NCBI GenBank assembly: GCA_017554745.1
Contig: JAFZHS010000025.1
Coordinates: 1-63,831, forward strand
DNA length: 63,831 nucleotides
From: Clostridiales bacterium
Lineage (GTDB): Bacteria; Bacillota; Clostridia; Saccharofermentanales; Saccharofermentanaceae
Direction of reading: 5' to 3'
This document shows positions 25,556 to 33,472 of the stretch, in pieces (position 1 is the first letter of the stretch; each line of letters starts with the position of its first letter). The notes under the pieces are model-generated. The model did not search any database. It was given only the letters and a program-made list of their open reading frames with translations, and had not been told where the DNA came from. Position numbers and translations under genes: made by a program.

Positions 25556-25574
25556 CCAAAGGGAAAGCCTTTGG
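25556..25574 (+). other. Hairpin in leader of small gene
   Basis: CCAAAGG-GAAAG-CCTTTGG (25556-25574), 47 bases before the next ATG. No U-run, so not a clear terminator; possibly an mRNA leader structure. Confidence 0.4.
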
Positions 25575-25620
25575 GGATAGTAAAAAAAGGAATATATACC
25601 ATACAAGGAGGTATTACATA

Positions 25621-25887
25621 ATGAAAGCTTTTTACTTAGACAACATTGATGTTGCAACACTTATGAAGGCACTTGATGAGTGCAAGGGAAACGTAATCCT
25701 TCTTACGGATGAAGGTGACCGCTTCAACCTTAAGAGCAAGCTCAGCCAGATCACTGGTATCATGAAGCTTATCGAGGGCGGAATCGTATGCAATGCAAAG
25801 ATCTCCTGCTCTGATCCTGACGATGAGGCTATGCTCTTCAGACTCAATCTTTTCGGAAAGATTGACGATGACGCAGAGAAGGTATAA
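25621..25887 (+). CDS. Small conserved-looking hypothetical protein
   Basis: 88 residues from the ATG at 25621, with a consensus AAGGAGG. Sequence pattern: MKAFYLDNIDVATLMKALDE, then LLTDEGDRFNLKSKLSQITG, then MKLIEGG. Similar short proteins in Clostridia are sometimes labelled polyA polymerase in databases, which is not supported by any motif here. Soluble, acidic. Function unknown. Confidence 0.72.
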   Translation: MKAFYLDNIDVATLMKALDECKGNVILLTDEGDRFNLKSKLSQITGIMKLIEGGIVCNAKISCSDPDDEAMLFRLNLFGKIDDDAEKV

Positions 25888-25922
25888 GCCTTACCTGCTG
25901 TAAGTTAATAACAGTTTGTTTG

Positions 25923-25952
25923 AAGGGGCTGTCCGATACGGGGCAGCCCCTT
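25923..25952 (+). terminator. Terminator after small gene
   Basis: AAGGGGCTG (25923-25931) pairs with CAGCCCCTT (25944-25952), followed by AAGCTTGTTTTT. Confidence 0.8.
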
Positions 25953-25976
25953 AAGCTTGTTTTTACAGCGAAAGAA

Positions 25977-26006
25977 AAAGCCCCTGAGTGTCTGCTCAGG
26001 GGCTTT
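25977..26006 (-). terminator. Terminator of gltA
   Basis: A perfect 12-bp stem AAAGCCCCTGAG (25977-25988 with 25995-26006). On the minus strand it is followed by TTTCTTT, matching the end of the citrate synthase transcript. Confidence 0.82.
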
Positions 26007-26022
26007 GTGTCTCTTTAAGATT

Positions 26023-27390
26023 TTATTCGCGTTCGCCGATCGGATGATACTTGACTCTGGACTGAACGCTCTTGTAAGCAGGACGGATGATCTTGCCCTT
26101 GCCGTTGAGCTCTTCGAGTCTGTGCGCTGACCACCCGGAGATCCTTGCGATGGCGAAGAGGGGAGTGTAGAGCTCCATGGGGATACCGAGCATCGAATAA
26201 ACGAAGCCGCTGTAGAAGTCGATGTTAGCCGATACGCCCTTGTAGATCTTGCGTTCTGCGGCAATAAGCTCTGCAGAAAGCTTTTCGACTCTCTCATAGA
26301 ACTCGAATTCCTTCGTGCGGCCCTTCTCGGCTGAAAGCTCTTTGACGTAGCGCTTAAATATCTGCGCTCTGGGATCGGAGATCGAATAGATAGCGTGTCC
26401 CATACCGTAGATAACGCCTGAACGGTCGAATGCATCCTTGTGGAGGATCCTCTCGAGATAAGCGAGGATCTCATCGTCATCTTCCCAGTCGGAAATGCTG
26501 CGCTCAAGCTCTTTGAACATCTTGACTACCATGATGTTCGCGCCGCCGTGCTTAGGTCCCTTGAGAGAGCTTAAAGCAGCAACGACAGACGCATAAGTAT
26601 CGGTGCCGGAACTGGTTACGACGTGTGTCGTAAACGTGGAGTTGTTACCGCCGCCGTGCTCTGCGTGAAGCATGAGAGATACGTCTAAGATCTTTGCTTC
26701 GAGAGGCGTGAACTTGTTGTCAGGTCTTAACATGTAGAGGAAGTTCTCTGCAGTCGAAAGATCCGGCCTCGGTCTGTGGACTACGAGTGAGTCACGGTCA
26801 AGGTAATAGCGCATTGCATTGTAGCTGTGTACTGCAAGGCTCGGGAAGATGGAGATCAATTCCAGAGACTGCCTTAAAACATTCGGAAGCGAGATGTCTG
26901 CAGCCTGTGTATCGTAAGCATAGAGGTTAAGAACGCCTCTTTGGATGTTGTTCATGAGATCAGAAGAAGGCTTCTGCATGATTACGTCTCTGAAGAAGTT
27001 TTTAGGCATCTTGGACCGTGCCTCAACAAGAAGACTCCTGAATCTTCTTAATTCCTCTTCATTCGGAAGCTTTCCGAACAAGAGAAGATAAGTGGTCTCC
27101 TCAAATCCGTAATGCATCTCTTCAGGCTGGCCTTTGATCATGTCCTTTACGTTGATTCCGCGATAGAACAATTCACCCGGAGCAGGTACGGTCTCGCCGT
27201 CAACGACCTTTGTCGCGTTGACTTCGGAGATCTTTGTAAGACCTGTGAGAACACCTTTACCGTTAACGTCTCTTAAGCCGCGCTTGACATCGTACTTGGT
27301 GTAGAGCTTGGGATCTATGGCATTAGACTGACATATCTCCGCAAGACGGCTGATCTCGGGGGTTATCTTAGAGTAATTATTTTGAGCCAT
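26023..27390 (-). CDS. gltA: Citrate synthase
   Basis: 455 residues, AAAGGAGAGG before the ATG. It condenses acetyl-CoA and oxaloacetate to citrate; in anaerobes this mainly feeds 2-oxoglutarate and glutamate. Catalytic regions: HAEHGGGNNSTFTTHVV, LKGPKHGGAN, GMGHAIYSISDPRA, and ANIDFYSGFVYSMLGIP with the catalytic Asp. The long N-terminal extension is typical of clostridial forms. The promoter abuts the upstream gene stop, and the mRNA would begin with a hairpin. Confidence 0.92.
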   Translation of the reverse strand: MAQNNYSKITPEISRLAEICQSNAIDPKLYTKYDVKRGLRDVNGKGVLTGLTKISEVNATKVVDGETVPAPGELFYRGINVKDMIKGQPEEMHYGFEETTYLLLFGKLPNEEELRRFRSLLVEARSKMPKNFFRDVIMQKPSSDLMNNIQRGVLNLYAYDTQAADISLPNVLRQSLELISIFPSLAVHSYNAMRYYLDRDSLVVHRPRPDLSTAENFLYMLRPDNKFTPLEAKILDVSLMLHAEHGGGNNSTFTTHVVTSSGTDTYASVVAALSSLKGPKHGGANIMVVKMFKELERSISDWEDDDEILAYLERILHKDAFDRSGVIYGMGHAIYSISDPRAQIFKRYVKELSAEKGRTKEFEFYERVEKLSAELIAAERKIYKGVSANIDFYSGFVYSMLGIPMELYTPLFAIARISGWSAHRLEELNGKGKIIRPAYKSVQSRVKYHPIGERE

Positions 27391-27420
27391 AAGACCTCTC
27401 CTTTCTGTAGCTTAAGGCAG

Positions 27421-27474
27421 CATGTGTGAAGACACATGTTCTAATATTCTAAAGGATAGAAATGTACAAAGCAA
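27421..27474 (-). promoter_or_regulatory. gltA promoter and 5'-terminal hairpin
   Basis: On the minus strand TTGCTT (27469-27474), 17 bases, TAGAAT (27446-27451). The predicted start (~27440) is followed at once by CATGTGT-CTTC-ACACATG (27438 down to 27421), a 7-bp stem with a tetraloop at the very 5' end of the mRNA. Confidence 0.55.
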
Positions 27475-28179
27475 TTAAATCAGGTATCCGCCGTTTACGC
27501 CGATGATCTGGCCGGTGATAAAAGATGCCTTGTCAGACTGAAGGAAATACAGCGTCTCGGCGATCTCTTCAGGGTCTCCGAGCCTGCCCTCGGGAGTATC
27601 GTCGCAGATGGCTTTGCGGTCTTCATCTCCGAAGCCTTTCATCATGTCTGTCTCGATAGCTCCCGGCGATACCGCGTTGACTCTGATGCCTGAAGGACCA
27701 AGCTCTTTTGCAAGTGATTTGATGTATGAATCGACTGCACCTTTACTTGCCGAATAAAGCGCTTCGCAGGATGCACCTGTCTGTCCCCACATTGAAGAAA
27801 CAGCCAGAATAACGCCTTTGCCCTGTCTTACCATATGAGGAATAACTTCGCTTGTGAGGTTAAAGAGTCCGCCGAAATTCGTATCCATGATATCCCTGTA
27901 ATCTCCGAATCCCATATCCTGCGCGAGTCCTGAACGCGCGATGCCGGCATTTGAGATAAGTACGTCGATATTGCCGTTTTCGCTGATCGCGTCATTTACG
28001 GCTTTGGAAACACTTTCAGGATCTTTTACGTCGCATACAAAATAACTGACACCGTCAACGGCGTCTTCATTCCTGCCTGTGCGGCTTAAAGATGATACTT
28101 TGTATCCCTTGCGCGCGAAAAGCTCCACGCAGGCTCTGCCGATCCCGCGGCTGCCACCTGAAATCAAAAGATGCGGCAT
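27475..28179 (-). CDS. SDR oxidoreductase, FabG-like
   Basis: 234 residues, AGGGGGA before the ATG. Cofactor site LISGGSRGIGRACVELFARKG, then ISNAGIA, catalytic S in AVSSMWGQTG and YSASKGA, PGAIETDMM, and ITGQIIGVNGGYLI. The sequence is closest in style to 3-oxoacyl-ACP reductases (FabG) but it is not in a fatty-acid operon, so the substrate is open. It precedes gltA, which has its own promoter. Confidence 0.82.
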   Translation of the reverse strand: MPHLLISGGSRGIGRACVELFARKGYKVSSLSRTGRNEDAVDGVSYFVCDVKDPESVSKAVNDAISENGNIDVLISNAGIARSGLAQDMGFGDYRDIMDTNFGGLFNLTSEVIPHMVRQGKGVILAVSSMWGQTGASCEALYSASKGAVDSYIKSLAKELGPSGIRVNAVSPGAIETDMMKGFGDEDRKAICDDTPEGRLGDPEEIAETLYFLQSDKASFITGQIIGVNGGYLI

Positions 28180-28320
28180 TAGATTATCCCCCTTAAATCT
28201 TATCCTTCATGATATTTTACACGATTCTGAGAAAGCTTGCCTGCTCACTTAAGAAACTTCGGTTTTACAAGACAGCACTTAATATATATAATATCAGGGT
28301 TGAATTGGAGGATTCCTATA

Positions 28321-29370
28321 ATGTCTAAGTCAAAGAAGGGCGCAAAGCCTGAAGAGAAAGATATAAAGATCAACGGGGAAGAAGAGATCACCGAGACTGA
28401 AGCTGTTGATACAGATGAAGCTTCTGAAGAGATCGAAGCTTCCGAAGAAGCAGAGGAAACAGAAGAAGTTTCTGAGGAAGTTGAGGAAATCGAAGAAGCA
28501 GAGGAAGAGTCTGAAGCTGAATCCGAAGAAGAGGCTTCCGATGAAGACGAACCTGAAGAAGAGCAGCCCGTGGAAAAGAAGCCTAAGGCAAAAAAGGCTA
28601 ATTCTTCTGATAACGAGTTTGTAAATCTTCCTTTTATCGAGAAGTGCAAGAAAGACCCGGTCATTCCGGTCGCACTCCTTCTGGCATTCATCATGATCGT
28701 CGTTGCAGTTATCTACTTCCTGCTTCCGGGCGTAAAGGCTCCTACAATGGATCTGACGCTTGAAGAGTTTGAGAACGGATTCAATCAGTGCGATACGACA
28801 ATGTATTTCTTTGAGAGCGGTTTTGATATCAGCATCAAGAAGATCGAATACATTGACCGTTCCGCAGCTCCCGGCATCTTAGGAGAGACAGAGACACTCT
28901 CTTACAGCAGCACTTATGTTGATCATTTCACAGGCCACGCATCAGTCCTTTACGATGCAGGACTTGAAGGCGCTACCAGAAAGACCGACGGAAAGCTCAC
29001 TCATATCAGAGTTTACATTGCTTACGATGAGGACAACCAGGACGATGTCATAAGAGTCTGGATGTTCTTCGCCGCTTCACTGCAGGCACTTTATCCCGAT
29101 CTTAGCGAGTTTGACGCAAAGTACCTTGCTCTCTCCGAGATGAGCAACTATGCAGGTGACGGAATGTACATTAAGAGAGGCGATATCGCTTTCAGATGGA
29201 TCCCCGTAAAGCCCGGCGTTGGCGGACACGAGAGCGCTTACATTGTTATCGAAGCAGTTCCTGCAAAGATCTTAAGTGATGAGCAGATCGCAAAGACCTT
29301 GGAGATCACAGATCCTTCTGCTTCTGAATCCGAGTCAGCAGCAGTTGAAGCAAGTGCTTCCGCAACTTAA
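28321..29370 (+). CDS. Membrane protein with Glu-rich cytoplasmic tail
   Basis: 349 residues from the ATG at 28321 (GGAGG upstream). Residues of about 20-85 are almost wholly acidic repeats of Glu, Ser and Ala (EEIEASEEAEETEE pattern), followed by a Lys-rich patch. One membrane segment follows (about 113-133, PVALLLAFIMIVVAVIYFLL), then an extracytoplasmic domain of about 200 residues, with an Ala/Ser-rich C-terminal end. Function unknown. Strong terminator after it. Confidence 0.75.
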   Translation: MSKSKKGAKPEEKDIKINGEEEITETEAVDTDEASEEIEASEEAEETEEVSEEVEEIEEAEEESEAESEEEASDEDEPEEEQPVEKKPKAKKANSSDNEFVNLPFIEKCKKDPVIPVALLLAFIMIVVAVIYFLLPGVKAPTMDLTLEEFENGFNQCDTTMYFFESGFDISIKKIEYIDRSAAPGILGETETLSYSSTYVDHFTGHASVLYDAGLEGATRKTDGKLTHIRVYIAYDEDNQDDVIRVWMFFAASLQALYPDLSEFDAKYLALSEMSNYAGDGMYIKRGDIAFRWIPVKPGVGGHESAYIVIEAVPAKILSDEQIAKTLEITDPSASESESAAVEASASAT

Positions 29371-29393
29371 GAAATATCAAAATCACGCAAATG

Positions 29394-29424
29394 ATAAGGG
29401 GCTTTACGGCCCCTTATTTATTTT
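29394..29424 (+). terminator. Terminator
   Basis: ATAAGGGGC (29394-29402) pairs with GCCCCTTAT (29409-29417), followed by TTATTTTT. It can serve both convergent genes. Confidence 0.82.
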
Positions 29425-29442
29425 TCGGAATGCTTGAAAAAG

Positions 29443-31311
29443 TTACGCATCAGGAATGATATCCGGATCAGGTCCTGTACTTTTAGCTTTGGGTTCTTTG
29501 TCTTTTATCATTTCAGTAAGGCTGAAATCTTTTGCGTTCCCGGGCTTTTCTTTTCGAGCCAGAGCACTGAAAACAATGATCGGCAGACAGGTGTAGATGG
29601 GATAGCCGAATCTGAATTCGTCATGCATCAGCGTAGCGATAAGGAGCGTCGCTACAAGGCACAATACAGGCAGTGAGAAGAGGACGTTCTTGCGCTTGTA
29701 ATAGATGCAGTAGACGAAGCAGAACAGGATTATCCACACATGCAGACCGACATTGTAAGTCTGTACGAGAATGGCGTTGTCATCGGTAAACCATCTGACG
29801 TATTTGTGGAAAGTCTCGTATGCGCCCTGGGAGTTTATGATGAGCCTTAATCCGTCTTCTTCGCAGACTCCGTCCCACCATTTCATCCAGTAGTATGAGC
29901 ACGGATTCCAGTAGCCTGATGTCTGGTCGACCCACGCGCGTGTGGCAAGAACAGGGTGTCTTATCACGATGGTAAACCATGTGCCAAGGCACTGGAAAGG
30001 ATGGTCTTTGATGTATTGCTGGTTGCCCTCGTAGCGGATAACGTCTCTTGCGTAATCGTAGATCCTGGGATTATATCTTTCTTCCATTCTCTCGATCGAA
30101 GCGACCTGGTCTATGACGGCTCTCTCGCTGCTTGTGAAATCGTAGTTTTCCCTTGCGATCCTGGTTACCTGCTGTACAGGGATCGAGAGCATCTCGACCG
30201 TATCAGCCTGAGGTATGTTCATCGCTTTGAGCATAGGGAATTTCATTATGAGAGCCACGATCAGAGACGCCAAAAAAGCGAAAAGTATCTTCTTATCGAT
30301 CTTCTTCGTAATGACTGCTACTACGGCAAAGATAACTATGAGCAGCAGGAATGCGGGCAGACCGTTGCTTCTCAAAAGATTAAAGCCGACGCCTGTCAGG
30401 AAGAGCATCGCGTAGTTGACTGACTGCCTCTTGCCGAGCTTTTTGAAGATCCTGTAGAGGTAAACGATGAAGAGGCAGACGACGGCGCCGTAAAGGCTGT
30501 CCTTCCAGAGCGTGAAGCTGAAGATGATGTGGCAGGGGGTAATAAGGAACCAGATAAGCCACCCTGCCGCGAAGATCCTTCTGCCGCCGGCTTCGATGAT
30601 GGTGGAGATCATAAAAGCGAAGGTCGCGGACATGAAGATTATCTGGAAGATCGTATATGTTGCGACTGCAGCGTTTATATCCTGGAACATGGACATTCCT
30701 ATGTTGTAGAAGAACCCTATGATCCATGTCTGGTATACGGGATGGTGGTTAGAATAATTGCCGGTGACTATCTGGTGGATCTGGTTCATGCTGTCGGAAC
30801 AGATCTGCCCGGGGTATGAGCACAGGAAGAATACCAGCATGTAGAAGACTGCAAGCAAAGTGAAGCTGATGACGAACCATTTCGCAGGATCGGCAGGCTT
30901 GTCCTGCTTGGCGATGTCGTGCTTTGCAAGAAAACTGTCACAGAATTTGAAGATGTTGATGAACACCACACCGGCAGACAAGAACAGCAGCACGATGCTG
31001 ATAAGCTGGAATGTGACCGAAAGATTCATGTAGTGCTCGTAATTGGCAACGACTACCATGACGCCGAAAAGAGCCGCGAAGCCCAAAAGGACTTTGGATC
31101 TGTATTTCTTGTCCTTTTCGCTTACATCATCGGATCCTTTGCCTAAGACGGCCTGGTTCATTATGAATGCGAAGATCGCAAAAACGCCTGTTATCAGATA
31201 AACGATCCTGGAAGAAGTTTTCTCGGGCTGGCCGAAATAGCAAAGAAAATAAACGAGTCCGATGAACGAACAGATCGTGTATGCCGGTCTCTTGATCTGG
31301 CTGGAAGTCAT
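29443..31311 (-). CDS. Large multi-pass membrane protein, DUF6020/GT-C-like
   Basis: 622 residues, AAGGAG 9 bases before the ATG. About 12 or more membrane segments. The loop SYPGQICSDSMNQIHQIVTG with NYSNHHPVYQTWIIGFFYN is characteristic of the DUF6020-type membrane family, thought to be GT-C-like. A soluble segment (TADTVEMLSIPVQQVTRIARE region) lies in the second half. Function is unproven; a role in surface glycan assembly is an inference. Confidence 0.7.
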   Translation of the reverse strand: MTSSQIKRPAYTICSFIGLVYFLCYFGQPEKTSSRIVYLITGVFAIFAFIMNQAVLGKGSDDVSEKDKKYRSKVLLGFAALFGVMVVVANYEHYMNLSVTFQLISIVLLFLSAGVVFINIFKFCDSFLAKHDIAKQDKPADPAKWFVISFTLLAVFYMLVFFLCSYPGQICSDSMNQIHQIVTGNYSNHHPVYQTWIIGFFYNIGMSMFQDINAAVATYTIFQIIFMSATFAFMISTIIEAGGRRIFAAGWLIWFLITPCHIIFSFTLWKDSLYGAVVCLFIVYLYRIFKKLGKRQSVNYAMLFLTGVGFNLLRSNGLPAFLLLIVIFAVVAVITKKIDKKILFAFLASLIVALIMKFPMLKAMNIPQADTVEMLSIPVQQVTRIARENYDFTSSERAVIDQVASIERMEERYNPRIYDYARDVIRYEGNQQYIKDHPFQCLGTWFTIVIRHPVLATRAWVDQTSGYWNPCSYYWMKWWDGVCEEDGLRLIINSQGAYETFHKYVRWFTDDNAILVQTYNVGLHVWIILFCFVYCIYYKRKNVLFSLPVLCLVATLLIATLMHDEFRFGYPIYTCLPIIVFSALARKEKPGNAKDFSLTEMIKDKEPKAKSTGPDPDIIPDA

Positions 31312-31420
31312 CCTGTGAGCTCCTTGGAAACATTAAGTCTCAAACATCATTGATTCTAACATAGAATGAGTGCGTGTGGGCCTGATATTACGATTTGCGG
31401 ACAATCGCAAGGCAAAATAA

Positions 31421-31456
31421 AAAGCTGTCTCTAGGAATATCCTGAAAGACAGCTTT
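31421..31456 (-). terminator. tRNA-Trp terminator
   Basis: AAAGCTGTCT (31421-31430) pairs with AGACAGCTTT (31447-31456). On the minus strand the stem is followed by TTTTATTTTG, downstream of the tRNA. Confidence 0.8.
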
Positions 31457-31462
31457 GAAAAT

Positions 31463-31537
31463 TGGCAGGGGAGACACGATTTGAACGCGCAACCGGCGGT
31501 TTTGGAGACCGCTGCTCTACCGTTGAGCCACTCCCCT
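31463..31537 (-). tRNA. tRNA-Trp (anticodon CCA)
   Basis: Read on the minus strand, all four arms fold. The acceptor AGGGGAG pairs with CTCCCCT, followed by discriminator G and encoded CCA. The D arm is GCTCAACGGTAGAGC. The anticodon loop is CTCCAAA with CCA in the centre. The T arm holds the GTTCAAATC-type loop. It is a single gene with its own terminator. The rest of the 31312-31634 gap shows only promoter-like A+T-rich sequence. Confidence 0.95.
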
Positions 31538-31634
31538 GTGTTGCAACGAACAGTTTAATAGTTGGTTTGCACTATGTCAAGGGTAATGTTAAGATTGAAC
31601 CGACTTTGTATATATATAATTAAGGAGTTGCTCT

Positions 31635-32438
31635 ATGAGATTAGCAGTTATCGGTACCGGCAATATGGGCAAGGCCCTTCTGGGCGGTTTTGTTAAGGGC
31701 GGAGTCATAAGTCCTTCTGATGCCTGGTGCTTCGATGTTTTTCCTGAAGCTTGTAAGAAATGCGCCCAAGATCTCGGCGTTAACGCGGCTTCTTCTGCAC
31801 AAGAGGCAGTTGAAGGTGCCGATTATATCCTGATGGCCGTAAAGCCTATCCATTTCGACGATGCCCTCAGGGGCATTAAGGACAGCCTGAAGCCTGAGGC
31901 TATCGTTCTTTCCATCGCTGCAGCAGTTACCTGCGACAGGATCGGCAAGATCTTGGGTGAAGGCAGGAAGTTCGTCAGGATCATGCCCAACACACCTGCA
32001 CAGGTAGGTCTCGGCGTTGCCGCTGTATGCCCCGTCGGCCTTACTGATGAGGAATCTGCATTCGTTCTTAAGCTCCTTAATACCTGCGGAGAGACAATCC
32101 TCTGCGATGAGAATACATTAGATGCTATCGGATGCGTATCCGGTACGGGTCCTGCTTATGTCATGCTCTTTATCGAAGCCATGGCAGACGCTGCAGTCAG
32201 CCTCGGAATAAAGAGAGCGGATGCTCTTAAGATCGCCGCTGCCACAGTGGCTGGATCAGGCAAGCTCGCTCTGGAGACAGGTACACATCCTGCAGTGCTT
32301 AAGGATATGGTCTGCTCACCCGGAGGCACAACGATCGCCGGCGTTATGGCTCTCGAAGAGAACGGCCTTAGAAATGCGGTCATCAAATCCGTTACCGCTG
32401 CATACGATAAGACGCAGGAGATGAAGGGCAATAAGTAA
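31635..32438 (+). CDS. proC: Pyrroline-5-carboxylate reductase
   Basis: 267 residues, AAGGAG before the ATG. It makes L-proline from pyrroline-5-carboxylate with NAD(P)H. N-terminal Rossmann site AVIGTGNMGKALLGG; MAVKPIHFDD; RIMPNTPAQVGLG; and the C-terminal family signature SGTGPAYVMLFIEAMADA, with SPGGTTIAGVMALE. Length is typical. First gene of a plus-strand run that continues into rnhA and ftsK. Confidence 0.93.
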   Translation: MRLAVIGTGNMGKALLGGFVKGGVISPSDAWCFDVFPEACKKCAQDLGVNAASSAQEAVEGADYILMAVKPIHFDDALRGIKDSLKPEAIVLSIAAAVTCDRIGKILGEGRKFVRIMPNTPAQVGLGVAAVCPVGLTDEESAFVLKLLNTCGETILCDENTLDAIGCVSGTGPAYVMLFIEAMADAAVSLGIKRADALKIAAATVAGSGKLALETGTHPAVLKDMVCSPGGTTIAGVMALEENGLRNAVIKSVTAAYDKTQEMKGNK

Positions 32439-32448
32439 GCCCGCTCAT

Positions 32449-32907
32449 ATGGCATTGATCAGCGAAGTGACAATCTATACTGACGGAGCTTGTTCGGGCA
32501 ATCCCGGACCGGGCGGCTGGGCAGCTATTCTCATGGCCGGCGGAGCCAAGAAAGAACTCTCGGGCGGAGAGCGCGATACGACCAACAACCGCATGGAGCT
32601 CATGGCAGTAATAGAAGGTCTTTCTGCTCTTAAGCGTCCCTGCAAGGTGGATGTCTACAGTGACAGCGCTTATGTCGTAAATGCTTTCAGCCAGAACTGG
32701 ATCGAGAAGTGGATCAGGAACGGCTGGAAGAACAGTGCCAAGGCAGAAGTCGCCAACAGTGATCTTTGGAAGAGGCTCATCGAGCTTACGACAACGCACA
32801 AGGTCACTTTCCATAAGGTCAAGGGACATGCCGAGAATGAATTCAATAACCGCTGTGATGAGCTCGCGGTAGCCGAGTGGAAAAAGATCAGCGAGGTAAA
32901 AGGGTAG
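32449..32907 (+). CDS. rnhA: Ribonuclease HI
   Basis: 152 residues. It cuts the RNA strand of RNA-DNA hybrids. All catalytic acids are visible: D12 (YTDGACSGNPGPGGW), E50 (NRMELMAVIEGL), D72 (YSDSAYVVNAF) and D137 (NNRCDELA), plus H127 in KVKGHAEN. The ribosome site is poor and it starts 11 bases after proC, so it is probably translated by coupling. Confidence 0.94.
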   Translation: MALISEVTIYTDGACSGNPGPGGWAAILMAGGAKKELSGGERDTTNNRMELMAVIEGLSALKRPCKVDVYSDSAYVVNAFSQNWIEKWIRNGWKNSAKAEVANSDLWKRLIELTTTHKVTFHKVKGHAENEFNNRCDELAVAEWKKISEVKG

Positions 32908-32911
32908 ATTC

Positions 32912-33472
32912 ATGGGAAGGATCAATTGCAGCGACGATATGCTTTTCGAGAAGACCATCGACAAGAAGACGGTCTTCGAAGGCAAGGTCTTCGATGTTGA
33001 GATAAAGAAGATATTAACGCCCGAAGGCAAAGAGAGCTTCAGGGAGATAGTCAGGCATCACGGCGGCGCATGCATCCTGCCGATCGATGATGAGGGCAAC
33101 TGCTATCTGGTAAAGCAGTTCAGGAGCCCTTTTGAGACAGTTATGCTCGAAGCTCCCGCCGGCAAGATAGAAGAGGGTGAAGATCCCCTTGCCTGCGCGG
33201 CAAGAGAGATCACGGAAGAGACAGGTCTTACCGCAGGAAAGATCGAGAGCGCCGGCGCTATTGCTGCCACTCCGGGTTACTGCACTGAGATCATCAGTCT
33301 TTTTATCGGAACCGGTCTTGAGTACAAGGGCGGCACTCCGGACGAGAATGAGTACATCTCTACTGTTAAAATGCCTCTTAAGGATGCTCTTGAGATGGCA
33401 GACAGTGGTACGATTAAAGATGCCAAGACAATGGCGCTTTTATATAAGGCTGCTAGGAGGTTAGGACTTTGA
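32912..33472 (+). CDS. Nudix hydrolase, ADP-ribose pyrophosphatase-like
   Basis: 186 residues. The full Nudix box is at residues 84-106 (GKIEEGEDPLACAAREITEE then TGL), with the family pattern G-x5-E-x7-REUxEExGU. The upstream QFRSPFETVMLEAPAG is typical of ADP-ribose pyrophosphatases (NudF-like). It probably hydrolyses ADP-ribose or similar nucleotide sugars. It ends by overlapping the ftsK start by 4 bases. Confidence 0.88.
   Translation: MGRINCSDDMLFEKTIDKKTVFEGKVFDVEIKKILTPEGKESFREIVRHHGGACILPIDDEGNCYLVKQFRSPFETVMLEAPAGKIEEGEDPLACAAREITEETGLTAGKIESAGAIAATPGYCTEIISLFIGTGLEYKGGTPDENEYISTVKMPLKDALEMADSGTIKDAKTMALLYKAARRLGL

Noticed and set aside
25905..26507. 200-codon frame overlapping gltA in another frame on the same strand
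   Set aside because: It is Arg/Ser-rich with no motif, runs through the gltA terminators, and gltA is complete.
28245..28694. 149-codon minus-strand frame rich in Ser
   Set aside because: It is the complement of the Glu-rich GAA/GAG stretch of the gene at 28321.
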